The position numbers and the translations under genes are program-made. From Collybia mongolica (Eukaryota; Basidiomycota; Agaricomycetes; Agaricales; Clitocybaceae), in contig JAAXNY010000009.1 of assembly GCA_013420905.1 (NCBI GenBank), forward strand, positions 2,666,001-2,730,000: 64,000 bases of DNA, in the 5' to 3' direction. Numbering within the stretch: position 1 is the stretch's first letter; each line of letters begins with the position of its first letter. Shown in pieces: positions 25,801-37,796 of the stretch. The notes below the pieces were generated by a model. It had not been told where the DNA came from and did no database searches. It was given only the letters and a program-made list of their open reading frames with translations.

Positions 25801-28635
25801 ACATCTGTCATAGTTGAGTTATCATCCAGAAAACCTTTTCTGTCCAATTCTTCCTCATCAGTGGAGATGGTTGTGTGTGACGGATGGTAAAATTCTTGAA
25901 CATCTGGCTCAGCGAAACTGTCATCCGGAAAATCCTCTCCATCGATTACTTCCGCATAAGTGGAGGTCGAGGTCGTGTGGGGCAGATGATAAAAATCTTC
26001 AACATCCGATACAGCGAGGCTGTTACCCGGAATTTCCTCCCTGCTTATTTCTTCCTCATGGGTGGGGGTGGTTTTCTGGGACGAATGATGAAATACTTCA
26101 ACATCTGGTGCAGTGAGGCCATGATCCGGAAGACCCTTCCCGTCAATTTCTTCCTCATAACTGGGGGTGGTTGCCTGGGACAAACGATGGAATATTTCAA
26201 CATCAGGCGCAGCGAAACCGCCGTCCTCTGTGTCAATTTCTTCCTCATGAGCGGGAATGGTGGTGTAGGACGAATCATAGAATTCTTCAACACCCGGCGC
26301 GGCAAGACCGTCATTTGGAAGAACCTTTCTCTCAAATCCTTCCTCATAAGCAGAGGTAGCTGTGTGGAACGAATGGTAAAACCCTTCTACATCGAAATTG
26401 TCATTCTGTAGGCCCTCATCGTCATCAAATTCTTCCTCATATAAAGACGTAACAACATCCACCGGTGATGGAGTAGAGTAACCTTTCGCATGAGACGAAG
26501 GATGGCCCTCATCCATAAGATATTTATGACCGAAAGCCACCGCACCTACCGGTAGCGAAGGTGAGGACCCGTCAAAAGTTGGTGCAGTGGGGCCGTTATT
26601 GTGAAAGGACTCTTCACTGCATTCCCCCTGATACGAGGAAACAGTATCATCGATGAATTTTGAAGGCGTTAGCTCGACAGCTGGCGCAGGTGTTCCTTCG
26701 ACAGCCGGCGCGGGGGAGCTGTCATTGAGGGTATGATCATTGATAAATTCTTCTTGATACGAAATATCCATGGGTGGTGATGTGGTTTCCTTGACAGTCG
26801 ATGGTGATAGGCTGATAGGAGGGCGCCCATTCTCGTCATACTTTTGACGAGATGCAAAGACTTCGTCTACCGGAGGGGAAGGAGAGAATCCTTTAAGAGA
26901 CGATGCGACGGGGCTGCCATCAGTACATTCTTGCTCATATTCAGAGGTAACCTCATCCGTCGGTAATAAAGGCGAGGATTCCATAGTGCCGGGCTCATCT
27001 AACATGTCATTTGGAACGGTCTCATCTTCGTCAAGTTCTTCCTCTTGAGTGGTGGCGGTAGGTACTACGGAGGACAGGGGCAAGGATCCGCCACCGCTGC
27101 CCAATATAGTTGAACCAATATCTTGTGAGTGCCGGTCTTGAGGATCTCCTTCCTTATAATCAGAAGCAGGTACATCCTTGGGCGATGAGGAGGATGCTTC
27201 TATGACCCCCAACAACAAAGGTGAGGAAGGAGCAGAGTCATTGATGGAAGAGTTAGCAGCCAGTTCATCATCGACGAAATCAATAGATTTCTCCAAGAAA
27301 TGAATTGGCGTTGAACTTGATATCTGCATCGCGCCAGTTACTTCCTCTGGTGTAAGAGGTGGCACACCAAGATAAATAGAAGTTGACTGTCCTTCCGTAT
27401 CCCAGATAGCGGTAGGGCCGGACCCTGCAATGTCTTCTTCAAACGCCTCTTCCTCGAGATCATCGTCGGACGCTCCATCCGCATCCTCAGCATCATCAAA
27501 TATAGAGCATTGTTCAGATATGAGCTCAGTTTCAACTTCGATTTGAGGTGGCTGGGACCCTGTGGATGAACCGACCACGGGTGAATCCAAGCTGAAATCC
27601 GTCGGTATGTAATCCTCATCTTCAATTGAAGCGGCTACACGGGGGGAGAGTGGGGATCGTGATATGAAGGCACTGAGACGCGGCGACAGGACGCGCGCCG
27701 AAGGGGATCCGAAAGGAGACGAAAGAAGATCAAACGTAGAGTTCATGGGGCTTCGTGGTGGAGACCTGACAAAAGGACATGGTGTTTTCCACGTCTCACT
27801 ATATCCTGAATCTATGACATCCCCATCATGTATTGGGGCACCAAAATCCATCGAGAGAGGACCTAAATTTAAGTGGGACAGTTCGACTGGAGAAAGAAGG
27901 TCGTATGACGGTCCCGTCGCAATGTAAGAGGTGGGAAGTTCTGCGACATCCGGTGAACTTTGGATAGTGCGTATTGAAGGTTGGCCCTCAATTTTGTGAA
28001 ACAAAGACATGTGTAGAGGCTCTTCGTCAGCCACAAATTGCTCCACCACTCCTGTCGAAAGACTGCCAGAGCCGTCGACGGGTTCCTGAGCTCCCGAGGG
28101 AGAATGGGAAAGATGGGGCTCATCACTGACTTTAAACTCTCCGTCTGTCTCTCCCAGATGGGTGGGTTCCTGCGCTGTCGGAGGAGAATGGGAAGGATGA
28201 GGCTCATCACTGACTTTAAACTTCCCGCCTGACTCTCCTAGAAGGGTGGGCTCCTCTTCGTAACAATAAGTTGCGCCATCCATCACGGGCTCCGAATCAT
28301 CGTCCGGATCTTTACCTATGACATCTTGTAACACGAAAAGAAGGTTTGAGAGGCGAGGCGACCGTGGAGGAGAACGAACGGACTGAGGAGACTGAACAGT
28401 GACAAGTGGTGGTTTCATGGGAGTAGCTGGTGCGGGACTTGTAGTCATAGCGCTTTTGGCCGACTTTGTGTGCAGGAAATTACAAGAGTCGGAAAAAAGG
28501 CAACGACCTTGTTGGTAAAACGGACATGGACGTGCTGTAACTTGGTCAGAACCTCTGCAAGTTACCTGAACAACCAATGTTCAATACATACTCTGTACTC
28601 GCCATGCGGGTGCTTGTAAAGTCATCTCCGAACAT
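22849..28635 (-). CDS. CCCH zinc finger - repeat linker - ankyrin - ClpB-type AAA+ ATPase fusion
   Basis: Twelve exons (28635-28599, 28534-25248, 25195-25040, 24987-24909, 24854-24784, 24729-24053, 23997-23804, 23755-23717, 23658-23561, 23512-23441, 23390-23136, 23082-22849) sum to 5199 nt, or 1732 residues, with every phase consistent. Residues 14-34 form a CCCH finger (C16-x7-C24-x5-C30-x3-H34). About 1300 residues of acidic, Ser/Pro-rich, disordered sequence follow, with tandem repeats near its centre. Ankyrin-like repeats lie near 1340-1410 (PTLMFAIASDDVTQVRQVL, KTLLAYGADPT). The AAA+ module starts FFRPLTRVRYELVGQDRALE. It has Walker A GPSGHGKS (about 1501-1508), Walker B VVVLDEIEK (about 1566), sensor-1-like NVIWLGTSN and a ClpB D2-type end (LSRVTTVLPFVPFTLEEKR). 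Ankyrin + AAA matches animal CLPB/SKD3, a disaggregase. The zinc finger suggests RNA binding. No mitochondrial presequence is visible. Confidence 0.85.
25780..26440 (-). repeat. Coding tandem repeat, about seven copies of a 33-36 residue unit
   Basis: Within the large exon of the fusion gene, a unit of about 100-108 bp recurs from about 26440 down to 25780. The protein consensus is roughly APDVExFYHSSHTTxP-x-(Y/H)EEEIDxKGLPDD. Copies include APGVEEFYDSSYTT, APDVEIFHRLSQATT, APDVEVFHHSSQKTT, VSDVEDFYHLPHTT and EPDVQEFYHPSHTT. Copies differ by substitutions and small indels, so the array is old rather than freshly expanded. Such arrays often change in number between strains. Confidence 0.8.
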
Positions 28636-29047
28636 TGACCTGAAAAAAAAAACGACTGAAGAACGAAAGAAGGGAAATACTGACGACGAAGGGACGGCCC
28701 TGGTCGCGATAATTGTCGGTAACCAACGTCAAGTTCGAGTTTGGGCAAGTCCAACGTCACGTGTCCGCACAAACGCATATCTCCCAGGCTGGGAGGGTCC
28801 AGGCTGGTAAAGACCACATAAATATCACAGCCGTCCTATGATGGCAGCTGAAGAATCCCGTATTTAAACCCTCATGGCCTCCCGAATATCTCGAATTCCC
28901 CGCTTGACTTTATTTTCTGGCCCTAATTGCTCCCTTTGTGACGTGCGAATCAATTTTAGCTCTTAGTAAACCCCATCCAACTCGACTAAATCTTTCAGAC
29001 GGCAAAGGCTGAATTAGCTAAAGTTAGACGAACGGTGCGTGGCGACA
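28636..29047. promoter_or_regulatory. Divergent promoter region between the fusion gene and the CCHC/PSP gene
   Basis: About 412 bp lie between the start codons of two divergent genes. A T-run and CAG at about 28640-28655 (minus strand) could be the 3' end of a 5' UTR intron of the fusion gene. The plus-strand side carries TATTTAAAC at about 28860. No gene is seen. Confidence 0.4.
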
Positions 29048-30412
29048 ATGGAACTCAAAGGCCAGGTGCTGACGTCGGCCGTATCTATTGCCTGAAATGC
29101 AGCGCGACTTTCAGCTGGACACTATCAACATACAAGACCCTGGCCAAAACAAGTGGAAAAAGAAGTACCTGTACTGGATCCCAGCTCTCCACGTAGAAGG
29201 GAAGGAAGTTGCGAAAGGCAGGTGGGATGCCCAGACAGTGAACAAGGCTTTGGACCAATGGGAGTTACTGCGGACGAGTGCAGAGGGTCAGACGGACAGA
29301 TAATCGGCGAACATTGTGGATCAGGCACTTCTCAATCACATACCTCTATCTTCGTTGATGACGACATCCCTCAAGGATGGGACCCAGCTGGGATTTACAT
29401 ACGGGATTGTGAATGCATTCTCGGAGAAGACCTTCCTCCAGTTTTACCCGATCTTGGAAAATCCCGCTGCTTCAACTGCGGGTCACCCGACCACATTGTC
29501 TCTGCTTGTCCTTCGCCCGCAGACCGCCAGGTTATTTCCCTCTCCCGACAATTATACAATTTCACCCAAGCATCTCGGGGTGTTCTCGAGTTCAAGCGAA
29601 TCCATGTAGTTGAGGAGTGGCGACAGAAACGCCTTGAATGGCTTGAAATCTTCGAACCCGGAGAAGTTCGAGGGCCTGAATTGAAAGATGCACTCGGAGC
29701 TAACGAGGGTGAGTGGCTAAGGAATATGGCGGTCTGGGGATATCCTAAGGGTTGGGTGAGTGTGTGCGACCCCAGAGAGCATGTCAGGCGATTAATCTGG
29801 AATGAGAGCTCCGATGGTGGCGGCGATGACTTTGAGTCAGAACCTTTCTTCATCTTCGGCGACAACAACAAAGTCGAAATTGTCGATACCAACATAGCTG
29901 TGAATGATATAAGCACCATGAATGATGATGGGGCTAGTGCACCATCTGAAGATAATAGCACCAAATCCAACTCAGATCGCGCACCCACGCGATGGGCTCA
30001 ATACCCAGCTTCACACTTTGCTTCCCATCTTTTGCCCGTCTACAATGGCCTCCCGCTTCCGCCCATATCCCATAGGGGAAGTTCTACATACACACCTGAC
30101 CGCCAGGAACTTTGGCAGCGCATAGTTGCAGGCACGGGAGGCTCGCGAGTAACGCCGCCTTGGAGACTTCCACATGTATTCGATCCTCAGCAGGTTGGTT
30201 GGCCTTATCCAGCAGGAAATAGTGTACCACCTCCACCATCCAGCGAACCTCCCCCACTCCCGATACAGCCATCCCCACCCCCGCCTTCTGTAGAGCCACC
30301 TCCACTTCCTTCCATGCCCCTACTCCCGCCGCCGCCGCCGATATCCCAAATTATACCAAGTAATGATGACGAAGATACGGACATGGATTTCTCAGATTCC
30401 GAGTCTGATTAA
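29048..30412 (+). CDS. CCHC zinc-knuckle and PSP-domain protein (ZCCHC8-like)
   Basis: Best model: exon 1 29048-29065, exon 2 29115-29286 (or ending 29277), exon 3 29325-30412, about 422-425 residues. The second intron is 38 nt with the first donor and 47 nt with the second; both keep the frame. An alternative start is ATG 29097. The early part reads NKWKKKYLYWIPALHVEG. The zinc knuckle is CFNCGSPDHIVSAC (C-x2-C-x4-H-x4-C). It is followed by a long helix and a PSP domain (GPELKDALGANEGEWLRNM, WGYPKGWVS). The C-terminus is a long proline-rich stretch ending in an acidic DDEDTDMDFSDSESD. This order of parts is that of ZCCHC8, the scaffold of the nuclear exosome targeting complex that brings Mtr4 to RNA. 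The role here is by similarity. Confidence 0.82.
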
Positions 30413-31319
30413 ATGCAGGATTTGGTGCCTAGCAGTGGACCCACAACTTTACTCAAAGGGAGTACTCGCCCTCGTTGGAGGTCTCTACACACAACTCAAC
30501 TTTGCGAACGCCCTGATCCAGCACAGTGTTCATGAAAAGCATTCCTGTCGCATCGTCGGTGTTGAGCAAATCTTCCCTACCATAGCAATACTACTAACTA
30601 TGACGTTTATTGGGATCACGTGTTTCGAACTCTCCAGCTGCGGCATATTGGATCTAGACTATTACTGTTCTATCATGTATATTGTAGCATGTAATTCATA
30701 CGACCCAGGGTCAGTGAAAGCGACGATTTTTCCTGAGCCTATGCCTCCCGCCATTCATGCTGTGTTGGCACTTGGTACTTCAATTACCTCTTCTGAAGAT
30801 AGGATAAACAATCTGGAGTAGTATAATACGATTCCAGCCTAACCAGTTGTGGGAAATCAAAATCTGTCGGCCTCACGAACGTCGGATTGACTTGTCCGAG
30901 CCCGTGGGATCGGAGCTGACCGGATTGGGTTCGGGCCGCCTTGTTAGATGACATATGTCATTTGGTTGGGCTGCTTTGGGCACTTGACTGTTTCCACTTT
31001 TTCATTCCACAACGTTCACGACCATCTTACTTACACGACGCTACCAATTAAACTGATAATGCTGACAGATCTCATATAGGTCGGGCATATCTTTCCATGT
31101 CAAGGCAAATGAGGCATCCGAATGATACCGATCCCGTGTCACCGGGGTCCGGCACATGATTCGTCATTTTTGCGGCACAAGTCCTCCCATTGAAGCACCG
31201 CCCAAAAACGGAGTGTTTTGGGCTTCGCGCCAAACTACCATGATGATTGATCCTTTCCGGAAGTTCTTTATTTACTTTCAGCCTGCCAAACCGCTTCCAT
31301 CGCTGCTGCCACGTCTCCC
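30413..31319. other. Intergenic upstream of the first flippase gene
   Basis: About 900 bp. A plus-strand open frame over 30363-30821 continues past the CCHC gene in another phase and lacks domain features. Minus-strand stretches near 30410-30755 read protein-like for 20-30 codons each, but no consistent exon set could be built. The last 300 bp should contain the flippase promoter; a clear TATA box was not found. Confidence 0.4.
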
Positions 31320-34300
31320 ATGATGGCTCCCTCCAAGACTGGCCAGGGCTTTGCAGGCTGGTACTCTCGGATTGCCGCCTTCAACGTCGAGGACCTATTC
31401 TCCCAGAAGCGCGATCCTGGTCCACCGAGGACGGTTTATGTCAATGAGGCCTTACCCGATCATTATCTCGACCACAAGGGCAGACCCAAGGCTGAGCACA
31501 TATACACTACGAATCAGGTCATTACCTCGAAATACACCATCCTCACGTTCATCCCACGGAACATCCTGGAGCAGTTTAGGAGGGTTGCCAATATGTATGT
31601 TGTCGATTTATCTCTAAATTTTGTTCTCACATACGTTCGGGCTATCACTAGGTTCTTCCTGGGTATTGCAATACTTCAGTTCTTCCCCAAATTCTCAACG
31701 ATAGCCCCCGGAGTGGTCATCCTACCACTTTTAATTATCTTAGCTATCACAGCAGGTAAGGACGGGTACGAGGATATCAAGCGTCACCAGTCCGACAAGC
31801 GCGTAAATCATAGCACAGTTCGGGTGCTCTCAGGCGGTGCATGGGCAAACCCGAACAGGATGCACCCGAAAAGCAAGACATTCGTCCGAGGACTAGTCCC
31901 AAAGAATCGATCCCCGAAGCCTGGTGGACATGAAGATTCTGATTTTGAGGTGGACTATGAGATTGAAAAGAGTCATATTGATGACTCTGACTCACCGCCA
32001 GCTGGCCCACACTGGAAGAAAACTCGGTGGGAGGATGTTCGCGTCGGGGATTTCGTGAAAATTATGGATAACGAATCGTTCCCGGCCGATCTCCTTATAT
32101 GTGCTACCTCCGAAGACGAGGACGTAGCGTTTGTCGAGACGAAAAATCTTGATGGGGAAACTAACCTCAAATCACGTCATGCCGTTCCGGCCCTTTCGCA
32201 CCTACGAGACGCTGCCGCGTGCGAGGCGGCAAAGAATGCATTCCGAATAAACTGCGATCGTCCTGATACAGATATGTACAGGTTGAACGCTAACGTCGCT
32301 GTAGGCAATGAGACTTCTCCTGTCGACATATCAATGACATTCCTTCGGGGAACTATACTTCGAAATACGAAATGGGCAATTGGAGTTGTCCTGTACACCG
32401 GACTCGATACCAAAATAGTTTTAAACTCGGGAGGCACGCCAAGCAAACGCAGCAAGGTCGAGAGACAGATGAATCCACAAGTGTGAGTAGAATAATTTTC
32501 AATACTTTTGTTTGCTCAATATATCTTTGACCAGATTTTTCAATCTGCTTTTAATGGCTACCATGGCGGTTGTCTGTGCAATTGCGGACTCCCGACTTGA
32601 GGTTCAATATTTCCCGTTAGGTGCACCTTGGCTCTACGGAGACGATAAGAAGGATGATAACCCCCACATCAATGGCTTGATTACATGGTTTTTCTCTCTC
32701 TTGACGTTAGTCTTTACGCAATCATGGGTGGATATTGTCTGATCTTCATTCAGGTTCCAGGACATTGTACCGATATCTCTCTATATTTCCATCGAGTTTG
32801 TGCGCACATGTCAAGCGGCTTTTATCTACTTCGACGCAGATATCTACTACGAAAAGACGCGCCAGGCAACCATTGCCAGGAGTTGGAATTTATCAGACGA
32901 TTTGGGTCAAATAGAGTACATTTTCTCAGACAAGACCGGTACTCTTACACAGGTTCGTACTATCGCTTCCCCACCTTAGGTGTGTCCTCAACCCCAAACT
33001 GCAGAATTCCATGGTTTTCCGTCAATGCTCTATCGGAGGGAGAGCGTATAGAGGCGACCCCCATCCACTCGACGATGACTCCGAAGACGACAGTGCCAAA
33101 CCTCTGTCGGCCAAATCGCTTACGGAGGGGAACAACCAACCTGTTGAGGTCAATCTCTGGTCCATCGCGCAGTCCTCAACATCTGCCATCGCTGCCGTAC
33201 CCTCACACGAGGCGCCCAACCCCCTACCCGCATCAGGGACGGATGATCCCGAGGAGCACTTTCGGGACGTTGAGCTGCTTCACGACCTGGAGCTTGCTGT
33301 TGCTGCAAGCCCCGACTCCGAGCATGCGACACATTCCCGCTTGCTCAATGGCTTCTTTACCGTCTTAGCACTCTGCCACACAGTCCTGACGTCTGTCGAC
33401 CCTGCCACAGGCGAGATAGAATACAAGGCGCAATCGCCCGACGAGGCTGCCCTAGTACAGGCAGCGGCCGATGTCGGGTTCGTGTTCTGCGGCCGAGATC
33501 GGGAGATCCTCACCCTGCGGACCCCGTCCTCGACTCCGGACGTCGAGAAATATGAACTGTTGAATATCCTGGAGTTTACGAGCGCGAGGAAGAGAATGAG
33601 TGTCGTATTGCGTAAGCTAGGAGGGGAGGATGAGCGGCTGTTTCTCCTTACGAAGGGTGCGGATAATGTCATATTTGAGCGTCTGAAGGATAGCGAGGGG
33701 GAGCTGATGGTGGACACGGAGACGCATTTGAATGAATTTGCGAACGAGGGGTTGAGGACGCTGACTTTAGCGTATAAGGTTATTGCCGGTACGTCTATTT
33801 GAATTGATGGTGATAACGTCAACTCAGATATCTGGACATATTCGCAGAGGACGACTATTTGGCTTGGAGCGAGCGCTATCATGCGGCAACTGTTGCTATG
33901 GAAGACCGAGAGGCTGAAATTGAGTCGGTGTGCGATGAACTTGAGCAAGGACTGCGGTTATTGGGAGCCACAGCGATTGAGGATCGATTGCAGGATGGTG
34001 TTCCAGAGACAATTGCCGATCTCAAGAGGGCAGGCATCAAGGTCTGGGTGGCCACTGGGGACAAGTTGGAAACTGCCATTGGTGAATATTCTTTCATTCA
34101 GTCTTTTTAGACAATCATTCACCCTGGTATTCCAAGCTATTGGACGGAGTACTAACCTGATCGCTTCCGACTCGAATATCATTATCATTCGTGGGGAAAA
34201 CGAGCAAGGCCGACCTGTATACCAACAGATGATGCACGCGATGGAAAAATTCTTTTCGGACGGAGAGGCTGACAATGCTGTGCCCCCACGCCGGTCAACC

Positions 34301-36248
34301 TCGTCGCGCAACGCTGACCGGCATCAAATTCCGCTAGAACGTATTAGCTCGGGAGTTTCCTCTATCGTGGGCTCTGGGAACGGCGACCTTCCAGGAGGAT
34401 TCGTCTTAGTCGTTGACGGCTCTGCACTCTTACAGGTATAGCCTTGAGTACTCTCACAGTAATTGATACTAATAAGGTTCCCAGGCTTTCTCGGACGAGG
34501 AGAACAAGAGCTTACTCCTTCGCCTCGCCACACTTTGCGAAGGGGTTATATGTTGCCGTGTATCTCCTCTACAGAAAGCTCTTGTTGTGCGACTCGTCAA
34601 GGATGGACTGGGTGCAATGACTTTAGCTATTGGGGACGGAGCCAACGATGTTAGCATGATACAGGTAAATGTATTCTGCGCATGATATGCTTTTCTTTCT
34701 GACCAATCTACTAGGCTGCTGACGTTGGTATTGGTATCTCGGGCGAGGAGGGCCTGCAGGCTGTAAACTCTTCAGATTATGCCATTGCCCAGTTCCGTTT
34801 CCTCAAGAAACTCCTTCTCGTGCATGGTCATTGGTCATATGCTCGCAATGGCACAATGTAAGGTTGATGGCTTAACGGATGAAGCTTCAACTCATCAACT
34901 GTCTAGGATATTGAACTTTTTCTACAAGAACATTATATCTGTTGGCGTATTGTGGTGGTTCCAGATCTACGATGGCTGGAGTGCGAATTTGTGAGTTTTT
35001 GTGCTAGAATGATCGAGCTGGTTCATTAACAACTTATCAGTGTATTTGATTACACCTATGTGCTCTTCTGGAATTCGTTATGGACTATCGCCCCTGTTAT
35101 CGGAATCGGTTTATTCGACCGTTTCCTAGGCGAGTTTGCAAGCTGGGTCATAAAAGATCCTATCTGACCGATTGTTGTAGATTCACGTGTTCTAATGGAT
35201 ATACCGGAGATATATCATTATGGCCGTAGGGGGACCTGGTTTGGAATCAAATCGTTCTTAGTTTACATGCTTGATGGTGTTGTTCAGGTGAGCTGCCTTA
35301 TCACGACATCTCATCTCCCTTACATCTAACGATCGGTGCAGTCTGCCATCATCTACTTCCTCATCCTCTATACGTATACAGCCCCCACGACCCGTAAAGA
35401 CGGTTATGATGTTTATCTCCATGAATTTTCCACAGTAAGTTCTTTCTTGAGGAGAGACATTCCATCATATCTGATTATCTACATAGACCATGGCAATATC
35501 TACTGTGATGGTGGCAAACATCTTCACAGGATTCAATGCAACTGCATGGACGGCCTGGGTATTCTTCGCGGTTTTTATCGGAATCGTAATAGTCTGGCTA
35601 TATACGGTACGTGTACTTGTCATCAGAAGTCCGCGATCTCTGACAAGTTCGCAGATCATATACTCTCTATTCACCCCAGCATACGCTGCCACCGCCCTAT
35701 ACGGAAATTATTACTTCCTTTTCACCTCGGCGTACTTTTGGCTGTGCCTTCCTCTCACGTTCCTCCTCTCGCTGGCCCCGCGTTACATGGCGAAGGCCTG
35801 GAAATTTGGATTTTCACCTGATGATCTGGACACCGTGCGCTGGATCAACAAGAAAGACCCATACCGCGACCTCGCTCAAGAACCACGAGTCAACACCCTT
35901 ACAGGCATTAGACGCACAACTTCTTCAACATCCCGGGTGATATCTCGATCTCGCTTAAATGATAGTGTCGCCACCCTGGATCTGCGCCGGCCGTCCGTGG
36001 ATGTGCGTATGGCGAGTAGGACCGATATGTCAACAGGCCTTGTATCGATCGATCGTGGATTCGATTTTGCAACCGAGGAGAATGGTGTCGCTATGCGTCG
36101 GATGCAGACCAATATATCGGAAAGAAGGGCAAGTAGTCGTAACCTCCCTCGAACCTCGTTATCCAGGAAGGGGAAGGAGACGCTGTCGCAAGTATTCTCG
36201 TTGCGGCGCGTGAGGCGGAAAATGTCATTGGCGAGAAAGAGCGAGTAG
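31320..36248 (+). CDS. P4-type ATPase (phospholipid flippase), Dnf1/2-like, paralogue 1
   Basis: Fifteen exons sum to 4203 nt (1400 residues): 31320-31594, 31652-32482, 32535-32705, 32754-32952, 33005-33788, 33848-34081, 34137-34435, 34485-34664, 34715-34857, 34907-34990, 35041-35129, 35181-35287, 35342-35434, 35487-35606, 35655-36248. P4 hallmarks: TM2 region [17 protein letters not shown], actuator loop [20 protein letters not shown] in TM4 (Ile/Ser in place of the cation-pump residues), phosphorylation site [18 protein letters not shown] in the N domain, and [11 protein letters not shown]. About ten TM helices are expected. Such pumps move phospholipids from the outer to the cytosolic leaflet and usually need a Cdc50-family partner. 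The long tail contains [18 protein letters not shown], similar in place to the RGFAFS-type regulatory motif of other P4-ATPases. Intron 11 uses a GC donor. Confidence 0.95.
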
Positions 36249-36522
36249 TCCGCTACCCATCAGATGTATCTTACTATCCACATTCTTCGCATTTGTTGTA
36301 TGGACTTGGATTTATTTATTATGTATCACTATATGTACACTTTTAGATTGCAAAAGATACCATGATGATTTACAGATGTTATGATATAGTTGGCAGATTG
36401 TATACTCAAGAATGGAACCTAATCGAAGTTTAGTTCAGGACTTGCTGCATCAACGATGGAAGAGAATGCTCACAAGGACTATATGTCAGGTAAATCCCTT
36501 GATGATACCATCCTGGAAAGGA
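36249..36522. other. 3' side of flippase 1
   Basis: This AT-rich stretch contains probable 3' UTR of flippase 1 and, on the other strand, the end of a small hypothetical gene. No feature is recognised. Confidence 0.4.
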
Positions 36523-36948
36523 TCACCAATTTCTGGACGAAACTATCAACCACACTTCCACAAGAAAGGACGTATGATCTATACCTTTTCTCAGATACTC
36601 CACGAGGCCGTTGTCAATTAGATCCTCTTTCTCCCGTCTACCCGTATCCTTCGGATTATCCCAACCACTCCCTCCACCGCCACGATCACCCCCCTGCGCT
36701 CGTCCTGTATCGCCTCTTCTCCGTGTTTTGGGATCGCGAGTGGATGATGAAGCCCCATATCCTGATCCCCCTGGTAGGCGCCTCTTCGAAGAGCCCCCAG
36801 CAAATGTTGATGTAAGACGGTCGGTAATAGTGTTCATAAATTGGGCTGAAGCGCTTCCCGAGGCTTGTGCATTGATCTCCTCGGGTGGAGGGGAACCTGA
36901 TGAAGGCGTCGATAGAGATGGCGATCCTGGATCAGGGGGGGAGTTCAT
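36523..36948 (-). CDS. Hypothetical low-complexity protein
   Basis: A minus-strand open frame of 141 residues starts MNSPPDPGSPSLSTPSSGS. It is Ser/Gly/Pro-rich and basic in the middle (SSTRDPKTRRRGDTGRAQ), followed by GRREKEDLIDNGLVEYLRKG. The composition and the helical end look protein-like, but I recognise no family. A 42-nt GTATAG...TAG intron near 36577-36536 could change the last residues. It converges on flippase 1. It could also be non-coding. Confidence 0.4.
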   Translation of the reverse strand: MNSPPDPGSPSLSTPSSGSPPPEEINAQASGSASAQFMNTITDRLTSTFAGGSSKRRLPGGSGYGASSSTRDPKTRRRGDTGRAQGGDRGGGGSGWDNPKDTGRREKEDLIDNGLVEYLRKGIDHTSFLVEVWLIVSSRNW

Positions 36949-37796
36949 TTTTAAGAGATGGCTGGAAGAATCAAATATGATAAAGAGGTGACGCTTGATG
37001 AAAGCCGTTGGCTAAGAACGTTAAATATAGTCGAGTAGAGCGGCATAGTGTGACATTCGCCACCATGTGTGTGACGTGTCGCACGCAGGAGTCACGCTTG
37101 GACGCGTCCTTGATCCCAACTTTGACTCCTTCTTCAGCGCTAAATAGCCTCATCCCCACTCCTACGACATCTCAAAAAAGAAATTTATTCTCATAGTGGA
37201 CTGACTCGGGCTACCAGCGCCCTATATGACGAATGTTCGACGAAAAGCATTCTTGACCCGGCCTAGCGCCCATTGAGCAGTTCTTTGGCGCTTCAGCCAA
37301 GACCATCCACGAATTTTCTTACCTGATATAGGCAAATAATGCTCCAACGTCTCATCGCACTCTCACGTCGGGGCACATGGGCACTCTATTTTATTTTTTG
37401 TTCACAGAACATATGTCTTTAATTATATCAGGTGCCCCATGCGTCCCCAGCTTTCGGTATGAACTGCGGTGTGATAAGCAGTTCGTCTCACTGTCCTGGT
37501 CCAACTTTGCCAAATGGTGCGACTATAATCCCTTTAAGGAGGAATGTTTCGCTAAGATTTGGCTCGAATCAGCGCCAATCCCCTTTTTTAGACCTTTCGG
37601 TTGACCATCAACTGAAGTTGACCGATCAATGACATCCAAATTCTGCTCGATTCCGGATTGCAATATCTTCCTACTCGCACATGTTGGTCACCCCCCCACC
37701 ACGTGCACGGGACAGTACGAGCGTCTAATTAAGCTCACCATGCCTATATAATGCCTCCCTCCTACTCCCTACTTCCACAACTGTGCATCGAGGAAC
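36949..37796. other. Intergenic upstream of the DUF7918 gene
   Basis: About 850 bp without a supportable gene. The final 60 bp carry a TATA box for the DUF7918 gene. Short open frames on both strands show no domain pattern. Confidence 0.45.
37745..37752 (+). promoter_or_regulatory. TATA box of the DUF7918 gene
   Basis: TATATAAT lies 45-52 bp upstream of the ATG at 37797, followed by a CT-rich stretch (ccctcctactccctac) typical of fungal transcription start regions. Assigned from sequence and spacing only. Confidence 0.5.

Noticed and set aside
30363..30821. 152-codon plus-strand open frame after the CCHC/PSP gene
   Set aside because: Begins inside the previous gene in another phase, has scattered Cys and no domain; minus-strand fragments in the same place are also unconnected.
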